Below, one piece after another: positions 41,872 through 50,148 of a DNA stretch of 64,000 bases. The notes under the pieces are model-generated. The model saw nothing but the letters and a program-made list of their open reading frames with translations, made no database searches and had not been told where the DNA came from. Origin of the DNA: Pullichristensenella sp002068815 (GTDB lineage Bacteria; Bacillota; Clostridia; Christensenellales; Aristaeellaceae). Location of the stretch: NCBI GenBank assembly GCA_040772885.1, contig JAXGXF010000006.1, forward strand, positions 1-64,000, read 5' to 3'. Numbering within the stretch: the first letter of the stretch is position 1; each line of letters opens with the position of its first letter. A program made the position numbers and the translations under genes.

Positions 41872-43701
41872 TCAGCTCTCCAAAATCCTAAGCACCTTCT
41901 GATACAGCCCCGAATCGAGCAGGCACTCGACCTTCGTCCCATTCTCGAGGTACTCCTCGGAGATCACGACGCCCCGATCGTGGATCAGCGACAGCGCCGC
42001 GCCCTTCGCGTAGGGCACGACGAGCTCGGCGCGGTGGCGCATCGACGCGATGCGGCGGGAGATTTCGGCCTTCAGCCGGTCGAGGCCCTCGCCGGTCTTG
42101 GCGGAGATCACGATCGCGTCGGCGGGCTCGATGACGCCGTCGACCTGCGCGCGGTCGGCCTTGTTGAGCGCCTCGAGCACGGGCTTTCCGCAGGCGCGGT
42201 TTTCAAATTCATTTGAAAACCCGCGGTCGGCTTGCCGACTTGAAAACCTTTGGTTTTCAACCTTGCAGCCCAGCTCGTCCAGCACCTCGAACACGGTGTC
42301 TCGCTGTTGTTTGTAGAACGGGCTCGCGAGGTCGCTGACGACGACGAGCAGGTCGGCGTAGAGCGCCTCCTCGAGCGTCGAGCGGAACGCCTCGACGAGC
42401 TGGTGCGGGAGTTTTCGGATGAAGCCGACGGTGTCGACGAGCAGGCACTCGCGGTTTTCGGGAAGCGAAACCTGCCGCACAACCGGGTCGAGCGTCGCGA
42501 ACAATTTGTCCTCGACGAGCACGTCCGAGCCGGACAGCGCGTTTAAAAGCGTGGACTTCCCGGAGTTCGTGTAGCCGACGAGCGCGACGACGACCTGGTC
42601 CTGCTTCTCGCGCCGCGCCCTGCGCATGTCGCGCTGGCGCTTGAGTTCGTTCAGCTGGTTCTCGAGGTCGTCGATCCGCTTGCGCACGCGCCGGCGGTCG
42701 ACCTCGAGCCGCGTCTCGCCCGGGCCGCGCGTGCCGATGCCGCCGCCGAGCCGCGAGAGCCCCTCGCCGAGCCCGACGAGCCGCGGGAGCCGGTACTTCA
42801 TCTGCGCGAGCTCGACCTGCAATTTGCCCTCGGAGGACTGCGCGCGCCCGGCGAAGATGTCGAGGATCAGCGCCGTGCGGTCGATCACGCGCACGCCGAG
42901 CGCGGCCTCGAGGTTGCGCTGCTGCGCGCCGGTCAGCTCGTCGTCGAGGATCGCCAGGTCGATCTCCTGCGCCTGGCAGTCGAGCGACAGCTCCTGCGCC
43001 TTGCCGGAGCCGATGAACGTCGCGGGGTCCGGGCGCTGGCGCTTCTGCATCTGCCGCGAGACGACGAGCGCGCCCGCGGTCTCGGCGAGGCTCGCAAGCT
43101 CGTCGAGCGACTCCTCGCTGTCGGTCGAGATCAGCATCGCGCGCTCGGCGGATTCGGTCAGCCCGCCCTTCAAAATCGCCTGCCGGACGCGCTCCTCGGC
43201 GAGTTCGATCTCGTGCATCCACAGCGCCTGCGGGATGCGGCCGGGCTTGACGGGTCCGAAGGTCGCGATCGAGAACTTGTCGTACTCCATCTCGCCGAGA
43301 AACGACGCCATGATGCCGGTCGCGCGGTTGTCCGCGACGCCGACCGAGCACATCGAGTCGAACCGGAGCAGCCGGAGCGCCTGCGTGTCGACGTCGGACA
43401 GCCGCGCGTCGCCGCCCGGATGCGTGTGTATGCAGCGGAAGCCCGCGAGTCGGTCGAGGTTGCGCCGCAGGTGCAGCTCCGGCAGCGATATGCTCGAGAT
43501 CGACCCGATCGCGATCTCGAGCACGGCCCCGTTGCGGTCGAGGTAGACGAGCAGCTCCCGGTTCAGCATCGTCGTGAACCGAACGAGCGCGGCGAGCAGC
43601 CTGTCCGGCAGGTACTCGTCGCGCGGGAACTCCGCGTCGTACAGCTTTTCCAGTTCGTCCAATACGCTTTGGCGGATGCCCTCGAGATTTCCGTGAATCA
43701 T
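41872..43701 (-). CDS. hflX: GTPase HflX with N-terminal JAMM-like domain and in-frame palindromic insert
   Basis: This 609-residue protein is about 180 residues longer than E. coli-type HflX. Residues 1-175 form an extra domain with H92-x-H94-x10-D105 (IHTHPGGDARLSDVD), a JAMM-like metal motif. The HflX N-domain (about 190-370, GGGIGTRGPGETRLE) and a GTPase domain with G1 GYTNSGKST, G3 DTVGF and G4 NKAD follow. HflX splits or rescues stalled ribosomes. Residues about 481-501, between G3 and G4, are encoded by a 63-bp palindromic element and look foreign. The ATG at 43701 gives MIHGNLEGIRQSVL. Confidence 0.93.
   Translation of the reverse strand: MIHGNLEGIRQSVLDELEKLYDAEFPRDEYLPDRLLAALVRFTTMLNRELLVYLDRNGAVLEIAIGSISSISLPELHLRRNLDRLAGFRCIHTHPGGDARLSDVDTQALRLLRFDSMCSVGVADNRATGIMASFLGEMEYDKFSIATFGPVKPGRIPQALWMHEIELAEERVRQAILKGGLTESAERAMLISTDSEESLDELASLAETAGALVVSRQMQKRQRPDPATFIGSGKAQELSLDCQAQEIDLAILDDELTGAQQRNLEAALGVRVIDRTALILDIFAGRAQSSEGKLQVELAQMKYRLPRLVGLGEGLSRLGGGIGTRGPGETRLEVDRRRVRKRIDDLENQLNELKRQRDMRRARREKQDQVVVALVGYTNSGKSTLLNALSGSDVLVEDKLFATLDPVVRQVSLPENRECLLVDTVGFIRKLPHQLVEAFRSTLEEALYADLLVVVSDLASPFYKQQRDTVFEVLDELGCKVENQRFSSRQADRGFSNEFENRACGKPVLEALNKADRAQVDGVIEPADAIVISAKTGEGLDRLKAEISRRIASMRHRAELVVPYAKGAALSLIHDRGVVISEEYLENGTKVECLLDSGLYQKVLRILES
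42198..42260. repeat. 63-bp palindromic element inserted in the hflX coding sequence
   Basis: Three hairpins stand in a row: GGTTTTCAAA-TTCA-TTTGAAAACC (42198-42221), GTCGGC-TT-GCCGAC (42226-42239) and TTGAAAACC-TTT-GGTTTTCAA (42240-42260). The element is 63 nt long, a multiple of three, and clearly more AT-rich than the flanking gene. The outer hairpins share GGTTTTCAA/TTGAAAACC. Confidence 0.75.
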
Positions 43702-43722
43702 GCTGCCTCCGGTCCGGCGCAA

Positions 43723-43759
43723 GGCCCCCGGGACGGTCGATGTCGCCGTCCCAGGGGCC
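43723..43759. other. Intercistronic hairpin between iscU and hflX
   Basis: GGCCCCCGGGACGG, a 9-nt loop and CCGTCCCaGGGGCC pair with one mismatch. There is no T-run, so it may partly separate hflX expression from the isc genes. Confidence 0.5.
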
Positions 43760-43770
43760 GCTGGCCTGCG

Positions 43771-44151
43771 CTAGTTCTTGGGGTGGTTCTTGCGGTAGTC
43801 CTCGATCGCCGCGTGCAGCGCCTCCTCGGCCAGCACCGAACAGTGGTGCTTGACCGGCGGCAGCCCGCCCAGCGCGTCCGTGACCATCTTGTTCGTCAGC
43901 TTCAGCGCCTCGTCGACCGTCTTTCCCTTGACCATCTCGGTCGAGATGCTCGAGGTCGCGATCGCCGCGCCGCAGCCGAACGTCTTGAACTTCACGTCGG
44001 TGATGACGTCGCTGTCGTCGACCTTGATGTAGATCTTCATGATGTCGCCGCATTTCGCGTTTCCGACCTCGCCGACGCCGCTCGCATCCTCAATTTCCCC
44101 CACGTTGCGCGGGTTCATGAAGTGATCCATGACCTTATCCGTGTACGCCAT
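43771..44151 (-). CDS. iscU: Fe-S cluster scaffold protein IscU/NifU-like
   Basis: This 126-residue scaffold has the three ligand cysteines C34 (NAKCGD), C60 (FGCGAAIATSS) and C104 (KHHCSVLAEEAL), and D36. It assembles 2Fe-2S and 4Fe-4S clusters from sulfur delivered by the adjacent cysteine desulfurase. The ATG at 44151 lies 3 nt after the iscS stop, with GGGGGC upstream. The length fits the short NifU-N form of anaerobes. Confidence 0.96.
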   Translation of the reverse strand: MAYTDKVMDHFMNPRNVGEIEDASGVGEVGNAKCGDIMKIYIKVDDSDVITDVKFKTFGCGAAIATSSISTEMVKGKTVDEALKLTNKMVTDALGGLPPVKHHCSVLAEEALHAAIEDYRKNHPKN

Positions 44152-44154
44152 TGT

Positions 44155-45333
44155 CTATGCCCCCCGTTCCTTCAAAAATTCCTCGTAGAGCGGCGACATG
44201 TCGCGAAGCCGCCGGACGATGCCCACGAGCGCGTCCGCCGCGTAGTCGACTTCCTCCATGGTGTTCTCCTCCGACAGCGAGAGCCTGAGCGACCCGTGCG
44301 CGATCTCGTGCGGCAGCCCGATCGCGAGCAGCACGTGCGACGGGTCGAGCGAGCCGGACGTGCACGCGGAGCCGGAGGAGCCCGCGATCCCCTTGAAGTC
44401 CAGCAGCAGCAGCAGCCCCTCGCCCTCGATGAACCGGAAGCAGAGGTTCGCGTTGCCCGGCAGCCGCTTCGTCGGGTGGCCGTTCAGCCGCGTGTAGGGG
44501 ATTTCGGCGAGCAGCCGCGCAATCAGGCGGTCCCGCATCGCGGCGACCTTCTTTGAAACCTCGTCCATATTTTGAACCGCGATCTCGAGCGCCGCGCCGA
44601 GGCCGACGATCGACGCGAGGTTCTCCGTGCCCGCGCGCTGCTTGCGCTCCTGCGCGCCGCCCAACATGAAGCTGCGGATGCGCACGCCCTTGCGGATGTA
44701 GAGGGCGCCGATGCCCTTGGGCGCGTGGAACTTGTGGCCGGAGAGCGACAGCATGTCCACGCCGAGCGCCTTTACATCGACCGGGATGTGCCCGACGGCC
44801 TGTACCGCGTCGGTGTGGAACAGCGCGCCGTGGGCCTTCGCGATCTTCGCGAGTTCCGCGATCGGCTCGACCGTGCCGATCTCGTTGTTCGCGAGCATGA
44901 TCGTGACGAGCACCGTGTCCGGGCGCAGCGCCGCCTCGAGCGATTCCGGGCTCACGAGCCCGTATTCGTCGACCGGGAGGTACGTGACCTCGAAGCCCTC
45001 CTTTTCGAGCTGTTCGCAGGCGTGCAATACCGCGTGGTGCTCGATTGCCGAGGTGATGATGTGCTTTCCCTTGCCGCTCAACTGGAGCGCCGCGCCGCGG
45101 ATCGCCCAGTTGTCCGCCTCGGTGCCGCAGCCGGTGAAGTAAATCTCCTCCGGGTTGGCGTTCAGCGCCCTCGCGACCTGCCCGCGCGCCTTGTCCAGCG
45201 CCTCGTGCGCCTCGCGGCCGAACTGGTGCACGCTCGAAGGGTTTCCGTACACCTCGCAGAAATAGGGCTTCATCGCCTCGAACACCGGCTCCGTGACCCG
45301 CGTCGTCGCCGCATTGTCCATGTACACTCTCAT
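44155..45333 (-). CDS. iscS: Cysteine desulfurase
   Basis: This 392-residue PLP enzyme has K201 (LSGHKFHAPKG) as the Schiff-base lysine and C324 in the sulfur-carrying loop SSGSACTSG. It takes sulfur from cysteine and hands it to IscU. The annotation NifS is equally possible. The ATG at 45333 overlaps the iscR stop as ATGA. Confidence 0.96.
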   Translation of the reverse strand: MRVYMDNAATTRVTEPVFEAMKPYFCEVYGNPSSVHQFGREAHEALDKARGQVARALNANPEEIYFTGCGTEADNWAIRGAALQLSGKGKHIITSAIEHHAVLHACEQLEKEGFEVTYLPVDEYGLVSPESLEAALRPDTVLVTIMLANNEIGTVEPIAELAKIAKAHGALFHTDAVQAVGHIPVDVKALGVDMLSLSGHKFHAPKGIGALYIRKGVRIRSFMLGGAQERKQRAGTENLASIVGLGAALEIAVQNMDEVSKKVAAMRDRLIARLLAEIPYTRLNGHPTKRLPGNANLCFRFIEGEGLLLLLDFKGIAGSSGSACTSGSLDPSHVLLAIGLPHEIAHGSLRLSLSEENTMEEVDYAADALVGIVRRLRDMSPLYEEFLKERGA

Positions 45334-45740
45334 TCCTCGTCCCTCCGCAACATATCCTCCAGCGTTATGCCGTCGACAATTTCGTGAACCCCGTCCCTGA
45401 GCTTTTTCCAGACGAGCCTCGACGGGCAGTCGCAGCTCTTTCCGCAGGCGTCCTCCTCGTCGAGGCACTCGATGATCGAGAGCCCGCCCTCGAGCGCGCG
45501 CAGCACCGCCCCGACCGTAATTTCCCGCGGCGGCCGCGAAAGCATGTATCCGCCCTGCGCGCCGCGCACGCTCGTCACGAGCCCTTCGCGGCGGAGCACG
45601 CCGATCAACTGCTCGAGATACGCCTCCGGCACGCCCTGCTTCTCCGCGATCAGCTTGATCGGCCGCGGCTGCGCGCCGTAGTTCTCCGCGAGGTCGTACA
45701 TCGCGTGGATGCCGTAGCGCCCGCGCGTCGATAGCTTCAT
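45330..45740 (-). CDS. iscR: Rrf2-family regulator, IscR-like
   Basis: This 136-residue Rrf2 protein has a winged HTH (about 1-70, MKLSTRGRYGIHAMYDLA) and four cysteines, C92, C99, C103 and C105, in the loop that binds an Fe-S cluster in IscR. It senses Fe-S status and probably represses its own operon (iscR-iscS-iscU-hflX). Two similar inverted repeats flank its promoter. The start at ATG 45740 follows GGGGAGG; the frame is open further up. Confidence 0.93.
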   Translation of the reverse strand: MKLSTRGRYGIHAMYDLAENYGAQPRPIKLIAEKQGVPEAYLEQLIGVLRREGLVTSVRGAQGGYMLSRPPREITVGAVLRALEGGLSIIECLDEEDACGKSCDCPSRLVWKKLRDGVHEIVDGITLEDMLRRDEE

Positions 45741-45763
45741 GGCCAACGCCTCCCCGTCAATTC

Positions 45764-45778
45764 CGACCATTTCGGTCG
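45764..45778. promoter_or_regulatory. Putative IscR operator, proximal
   Basis: CGACC-ATTTC-GGTCG is an inverted repeat just downstream of the iscR -10. It shares AATTCCGAC and CATTTCG with the distal site. Confidence 0.55.
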
Positions 45779-45783
45779 CGTAT

Positions 45784-45812
45784 AATATATCACCCGGAGC
45801 GCCGGTCGTCAA
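45784..45812 (-). promoter_or_regulatory. Promoter of iscR-iscS-iscU-hflX
   Basis: On the minus strand TTGACG (45807-45812), a 17-nt spacer and TATATT (45784-45789). Confidence 0.75.
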
Positions 45813-45815
45813 TAC

Positions 45816-45840
45816 AATTCCGACGCATTTCGTCAGAATT
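45816..45840. promoter_or_regulatory. Putative IscR operator, distal
   Basis: AATTCCGACG-CATTT-CGTCAGAATT has 10-bp arms with one mismatch and lies immediately upstream of the iscR -35. Confidence 0.55.
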
Positions 45841-45860
45841 TAACTTTGCGGCGATCGCAC

Positions 45861-45890
45861 TTGTCAGAACGCCCGGGCGGATGCTATAAT
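45861..45890 (+). promoter_or_regulatory. Promoter of the small membrane protein-FGGY kinase unit
   Basis: TTGTCA (45861-45866), an 18-nt spacer and TATAAT (45885-45890), 20 nt before the start codon. Confidence 0.75.
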
Positions 45891-45910
45891 AGGGAAAAGC
45901 GAGGGTTTGT

Positions 45911-46255
45911 ATGCGGTTTTTGAAGGGATTTCTGTGGTGGCTCCTGCAGGCGGCTTTGTCGCTTGTGGTCTATACGCTTCTGACGCTTTTGATCTGGCTC
46001 GATAAGGCGCTCTTCGCGGTCGCGAGCTGGGGCGCGATGCCGGTCCTCGGGCTCTTCACGGCGTACTTCGTCGCGCGCCGGGGCGTCAACAACTACATCG
46101 CGTGGATCGCGCCGCCCGTCTGCCTGTACGCGGCGCATCTTATCGTGACCGGCTACGCGCCGAACTCGGTCGGGCCGGCGCTGTTCACCGCGTTTCTGTC
46201 GATCGTCGGCGCGGCGGCGGGGCTCGTCCAGAACGGCCGAACAGCGAACAAATGA
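45911..46255 (+). CDS. Small integral membrane protein, unknown function
   Basis: This 114-residue protein has four predicted membrane segments (about 8-30, 33-54, 61-82 and 86-107) and short loops. I recognise no family. The ribosome binding site is GCGAGGG. A 16-nt gap leads to the FGGY kinase, so the two are probably co-transcribed, but nothing else links them. Confidence 0.72.
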   Translation: MRFLKGFLWWLLQAALSLVVYTLLTLLIWLDKALFAVASWGAMPVLGLFTAYFVARRGVNNYIAWIAPPVCLYAAHLIVTGYAPNSVGPALFTAFLSIVGAAAGLVQNGRTANK

Positions 46256-46271
46256 TCCGGAGGGCAAGTCG

Positions 46272-47798
46272 ATGGCTTCTGAGAGGGACCTGATCCTGAC
46301 CTTGGACGCGGGCACGAGCGGCCTGAAGTGCAATTTGTTCAACGCGCGCGGCGAGGCCGTCCGCACGGTCCGGCGCGCGTACGGCACGGAGTATCCGCGC
46401 CACAACTGGGCGGAGCAGGACCCGAACGTCATCCTTGAAAACGTGTTCTCCGCGATTCGCGAGGCGCTCGAGCAGGTCGGCGCGCGCAGGATCGCGTGCG
46501 TCGGGCTCTCCGGCCACATGAACGGCTGCATACCGGTCGACGCGGACGGAAACGCGCTGCACCCGAACATCATACACGCCGACGCGCGCTCGGAAAAGCA
46601 GGTGCGCGCGATCGCGAAGGTCATCGACCCCGCGGAGTTCTACCGGCTGACCGGCAACCGGCTCGACGCGCACTACACGCTGCCGAAGATGCTCTGGTTC
46701 AAGGAGAACCTGCCGGACGTCTACAAACGGACGCGCTGGTGGCTCAACACGAAGGACTACGTCTACGGCCATTTGACCGGGCGCTTCGGCCAGACCGACT
46801 ACTCCGACGCGGCGCTGACAATCGCGATGGACATCAACCGCAAGGTCTGGGCGGAGGAATTGATCCGGAGCCTCGGCCTTTCGATGGAGCAGATGCCGAA
46901 GATACTCGTCGGCCACGACATGCGCGGCCAGACAACGCGCGACGTCTACCGCAAGACCGGGCTGATCGCCGGCACGCCGGTCGCGATCGGCGGCGGCGAC
47001 GCGGCCTGCACCGCGCGCGGCGCGGGCGTCTACGAGCCGGGGAGCTCGTACACCTACATCGGCTCGTCCGCGTGGGTCTCGCAGCTGATGAAGCGCCCGG
47101 TGCTCGACCCGCAGGCGCGCATATTCAACTTCCTCGACATGGACGGCGAGAGCTGCCACATCTGCGGAACCGTACAGTGCGGCGCGGCGGCGTTCGACTG
47201 GGCGCGCGCGAACCTCTTGGGCTGCGCGGAGCCGAAGGACATGGCCGACATCTCGCGCATCGAGAACATGGCCCGGCAGTCTCGGCCCGGCGCCGAGGGC
47301 GTGATGTTTCTGCCGACCCTGATGGGCTCCCGCACGCCCTACTGGGACGCGAACACGCGCGGCATATTGATGGGCTTCACGCTCTACCACGACCGGAAGC
47401 ACATCGCGCGCGCGGTGTACGAGGGCGTCGCCTACGCGCTCAACAGCTGCAAGGAGATCATCGCCGAGTGCGCAAGCCCGATGAAGAGCATGATGCTGAC
47501 CGGCGGCGGCGCGCGAAGCGGCCTCTGGCCGGACATACTCGCGGCGCTGTTCGGGCTGCCGGTCGACGTCCACCAGACGCCGGGCGAGACGACCTCGCTC
47601 GGAGCGGCGATCACCGCGGGCGTGGGCATCGGCATGTTCAGGAGCTACGAGGACGCCGCGAGCGTCGTGCGCACGCGCTCTCGCCACCCGGTCAACCCGG
47701 CCTGGCGGGACGCGTACCTGCGGTTCTACCCGATCTACGCCGAGCTCTACGAGAAAATGCGCCCCGTCACCGACGCGCTGGCGGCGCAGGGGATATAG
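46272..47798 (+). CDS. FGGY-family carbohydrate kinase (xylulokinase-like)
   Basis: This 508-residue kinase starts LILTLDAGTSGLKCNLF (phosphate 1 motif) and has GLSGHMNGCIPVD and the C-terminal ATP motif LTGGGARSGLWPDILAALFGLPV, followed by GETTSLGAAI. The general layout fits xylulokinase or related pentulose kinases; the sugar is not certain. D at NTKDYVYG may serve in the catalytic region. No transporter or isomerase gene is adjacent. Confidence 0.9.
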   Translation: MASERDLILTLDAGTSGLKCNLFNARGEAVRTVRRAYGTEYPRHNWAEQDPNVILENVFSAIREALEQVGARRIACVGLSGHMNGCIPVDADGNALHPNIIHADARSEKQVRAIAKVIDPAEFYRLTGNRLDAHYTLPKMLWFKENLPDVYKRTRWWLNTKDYVYGHLTGRFGQTDYSDAALTIAMDINRKVWAEELIRSLGLSMEQMPKILVGHDMRGQTTRDVYRKTGLIAGTPVAIGGGDAACTARGAGVYEPGSSYTYIGSSAWVSQLMKRPVLDPQARIFNFLDMDGESCHICGTVQCGAAAFDWARANLLGCAEPKDMADISRIENMARQSRPGAEGVMFLPTLMGSRTPYWDANTRGILMGFTLYHDRKHIARAVYEGVAYALNSCKEIIAECASPMKSMMLTGGGARSGLWPDILAALFGLPVDVHQTPGETTSLGAAITAGVGIGMFRSYEDAASVVRTRSRHPVNPAWRDAYLRFYPIYAELYEKMRPVTDALAAQGI

Positions 47799-47800
47799 CG

Positions 47801-48679
47801 ATGGCCGTCGGCGCGATGACCACCGATCGGCTGCGCGTCTACTTCGCGCGCGTGAAGGGCGTCTACCGGGAGCTGTTCAACATGGCGCACGCGATCTGCG
47901 GCAACTACGAGCTCGCCGAGTACGCGGTGCAGCGGGCGCTCTTGACGTGCTTTTTGCGCAGCGGTCGGCTCAAGAGCCGCGTCGGCTTTCAGGAGAACCT
48001 GCGCGCGGCGGTCCGGCGCGAGTCCGTCGAGCAGGTGCTGCTCATCGGCGACGCGGAGCTCAACTGGGACGGCTTCCGCGAGGACGCGATCGACGGCGCG
48101 CAGGGCGACCTCGTGCTCTCGATGGCCTCGGGGGAGAGCTCCGACGCGCGAAGGCTGCTCGTGCTGCGCTACGGCTGCGCTCTGCGCATCGGCCAGATCG
48201 CGCGCGTGCTCAGGATGCCGCCCAAGCAGGTCAGGGCCGCGCTCGACCGCTTCGAGCGCCGCGCCCGCAAGCGGTTCCCCGCGAGGGAGCGCGGCCGCGT
48301 CGACGCCCGGATCGCGGGAAGCGCGCGCGTGTGGCTTGCGCAGCACACGGGGGGCGTCCCGGACACCGGCACGGTCTACCGCAGCTTCGAGGCCGAGGTC
48401 ATGGAGACGGGCGGCGGCGGGCCGCGCCTTTCGAGGATATTCGCGGCCGTCCTGACCGGCATTTTGGCGATCCTCTGCGCCGGCATCTTCTGGGTGACGA
48501 TGGTGCTTTTGCAGCCGCCGGAGATGGAGGAGCCGAAGGAGCCCGCCGCGCAGATCGACGTGCAGCCGGAAGCCGTGCAGGAAGCGCAGCCGACCGCCCA
48601 GCCCGAGGCCGCGCAGCCGGGGGCCCGGCCGAAGGCGACGGGCGGCGGGAGCGGCACGTATTTCGACCTGCTGAACTAG
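47801..48679 (+). CDS. Sigma-factor-like protein with a transmembrane segment and Pro/Glu-rich tail
   Basis: This 292-residue protein combines two parts. Residues about 10-160 look like an ECF-type sigma factor: a region-2-like helix (VYRELFNMAHAICGNYELAEYAV) and a region-4-like HTH (LRYGCALRIGQIARVLRMPPKQVRAAL). A single membrane helix lies at about 215-237 (ILAILCAGIFWVTMVLL) and an outward tail rich in Pro, Glu, Ala and Gln follows. Normally sigma and anti-sigma parts are separate proteins. It may be a membrane-held regulator or a decayed fusion. It starts 2 nt after the FGGY kinase stop. Confidence 0.7.
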   Translation: MAVGAMTTDRLRVYFARVKGVYRELFNMAHAICGNYELAEYAVQRALLTCFLRSGRLKSRVGFQENLRAAVRRESVEQVLLIGDAELNWDGFREDAIDGAQGDLVLSMASGESSDARRLLVLRYGCALRIGQIARVLRMPPKQVRAALDRFERRARKRFPARERGRVDARIAGSARVWLAQHTGGVPDTGTVYRSFEAEVMETGGGGPRLSRIFAAVLTGILAILCAGIFWVTMVLLQPPEMEEPKEPAAQIDVQPEAVQEAQPTAQPEAAQPGARPKATGGGSGTYFDLLN

Positions 48680-48706
48680 GGTTTCCCCTTCGTTTGTGGC
48701 AATTTC

Positions 48707-48735
48707 TTGACAGCCCGACCCGCGATTGCTATAAT
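48707..48735 (+). promoter_or_regulatory. Promoter of the CNNM-capA unit
   Basis: TTGACA (48707-48712), a 17-nt spacer and TATAAT (48730-48735), a perfect consensus promoter. Confidence 0.9.
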
Positions 48736-48767
48736 GGCGGTATTCCATCCACGAAGGGGGAGTTTCC

Positions 48768-50108
48768 TTGGACCCACTGGCGGGTCAATTGCTATTGCAG
48801 GTGTTTCTGATTTCGATCAACGCCTTTTTCGCCGCGACGGAGATCGCGGTCATTTCGCTGAACGACAACCGACTCAAGCGGGACGCCGCCGCGGGCGACC
48901 GGCGCGCGAAGCTGCTTTTGAAGATCGCCGAGGCGCCGACGACGTTTCTGTCCACGATACAGGTCGGCATCACGCTCGCGGGGTTTCTCGGCTCCGCGTT
49001 CGCGGCGGACAACTTCGCCGGGCGCATCACGAACTACTTCGTCAACACGCTGAAGGTAAAATCCGTCTCGGCCGGCGCGATCAACACGCTGTCGGTCATC
49101 CTGATCACGATCGTGCTCTCCTATTTCACGCTGGTGTTCGGCGAACTGGTCCCCAAGCGCATCGCGATGAAAAAATCCCGGCAGGTCGCGCGCGCCGCGT
49201 GCGGCGTGATCAACATAGCCTCGAAATTCCTGCGGCCTTTGATCTGGCTTCTGACCGCGTCGACGAACGGCGTGCTGAAGCTGTTTCGCATCAGCCCCGA
49301 GGACGAGGACGACGAGGTCTCCGAGGAGGAGATCCGCTACATGGTGGACGTCGGCGAGGAGCTGGGCGCGATCGAGACGAGCGAGCGCGAGATGATCGAG
49401 AACATCTTCGAGTTCAACAACATCACCGCCGAGGACGTGATGATCCACCGGACCGACATGCGCTTCATCTGGATGGACGACACGCACGAGGACATCGTAA
49501 ACACCATCCGCGAGAGCGGGCTCTCGCGCTTCCCGGTCTGCGGCGAGGACGCCGACGACGTCAAGGGCATTCTGATCACGCGCGACTACCTGCTCAACCG
49601 GGAGCTCCCCGAGAAAAAGCCGCTGGAGATGCTGATGCGGCCCGCGTACTTCGTGCCGGAGTCGGTGCGCGCGGACGTATTGTTCCGCAACATGCAGAAG
49701 AAGAAGGTGCACATGGCGATCGTCGTCGACGAATACGGCGGCACGAGCGGCCTCGTGACGCTCGAGGACCTGCTCGAGGAGATCGTCGGCAGCATCTACG
49801 ACGAGTCCGACCCGCTCGAGGCGCGCGAGATCACCGAGCTCGAGCCGGGCGTATACCGCGTCGCCGGGCACGCGGGGCTCGACCTTTTGCGCGAGAAGCT
49901 CGGCGTCACGATCCCCGAGAACGACGAGATCGACACGTTCGGCGGCCTGATCGTCAACGAGCTCTCGAACGTCCCGGAGGACGGCGCGACGTTTGACATA
50001 GAGCTCTGCGGCATGCGCGTGCACGTCGACGAGGTCGCCGACCGCCGCGTCGAGTGGACGACCGTGCGACTGATCCCCGCGGCCCCGGAGGAAGCCGCGA
50101 ATCCCTGA
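48768..50108 (+). CDS. CNNM/CorC-family membrane protein (hemolysin-like)
   Basis: This 446-residue protein has a DUF21/CNNM membrane domain (about 1-185), paired CBS domains (about 205-330, with VMIHRTDMRFI and VVDEYGGTSGLVTLEDLLEEIVG) and a C-terminal CorC_HlyC domain (about 345-440). Related proteins move or regulate Mg2+ and other divalent cations. The start is TTG at 48768 after GGGGGAG, fixed by the MDPLAGQLLLQVFLI N-terminus. The capA-type gene follows 40 nt later. Confidence 0.93.
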   Translation: MDPLAGQLLLQVFLISINAFFAATEIAVISLNDNRLKRDAAAGDRRAKLLLKIAEAPTTFLSTIQVGITLAGFLGSAFAADNFAGRITNYFVNTLKVKSVSAGAINTLSVILITIVLSYFTLVFGELVPKRIAMKKSRQVARAACGVINIASKFLRPLIWLLTASTNGVLKLFRISPEDEDDEVSEEEIRYMVDVGEELGAIETSEREMIENIFEFNNITAEDVMIHRTDMRFIWMDDTHEDIVNTIRESGLSRFPVCGEDADDVKGILITRDYLLNRELPEKKPLEMLMRPAYFVPESVRADVLFRNMQKKKVHMAIVVDEYGGTSGLVTLEDLLEEIVGSIYDESDPLEAREITELEPGVYRVAGHAGLDLLREKLGVTIPENDEIDTFGGLIVNELSNVPEDGATFDIELCGMRVHVDEVADRRVEWTTVRLIPAAPEEAANP

Positions 50109-50148
50109 CCCGACCGCAACCCCGACGGCCCTGCGAGGGAGTGGTACG

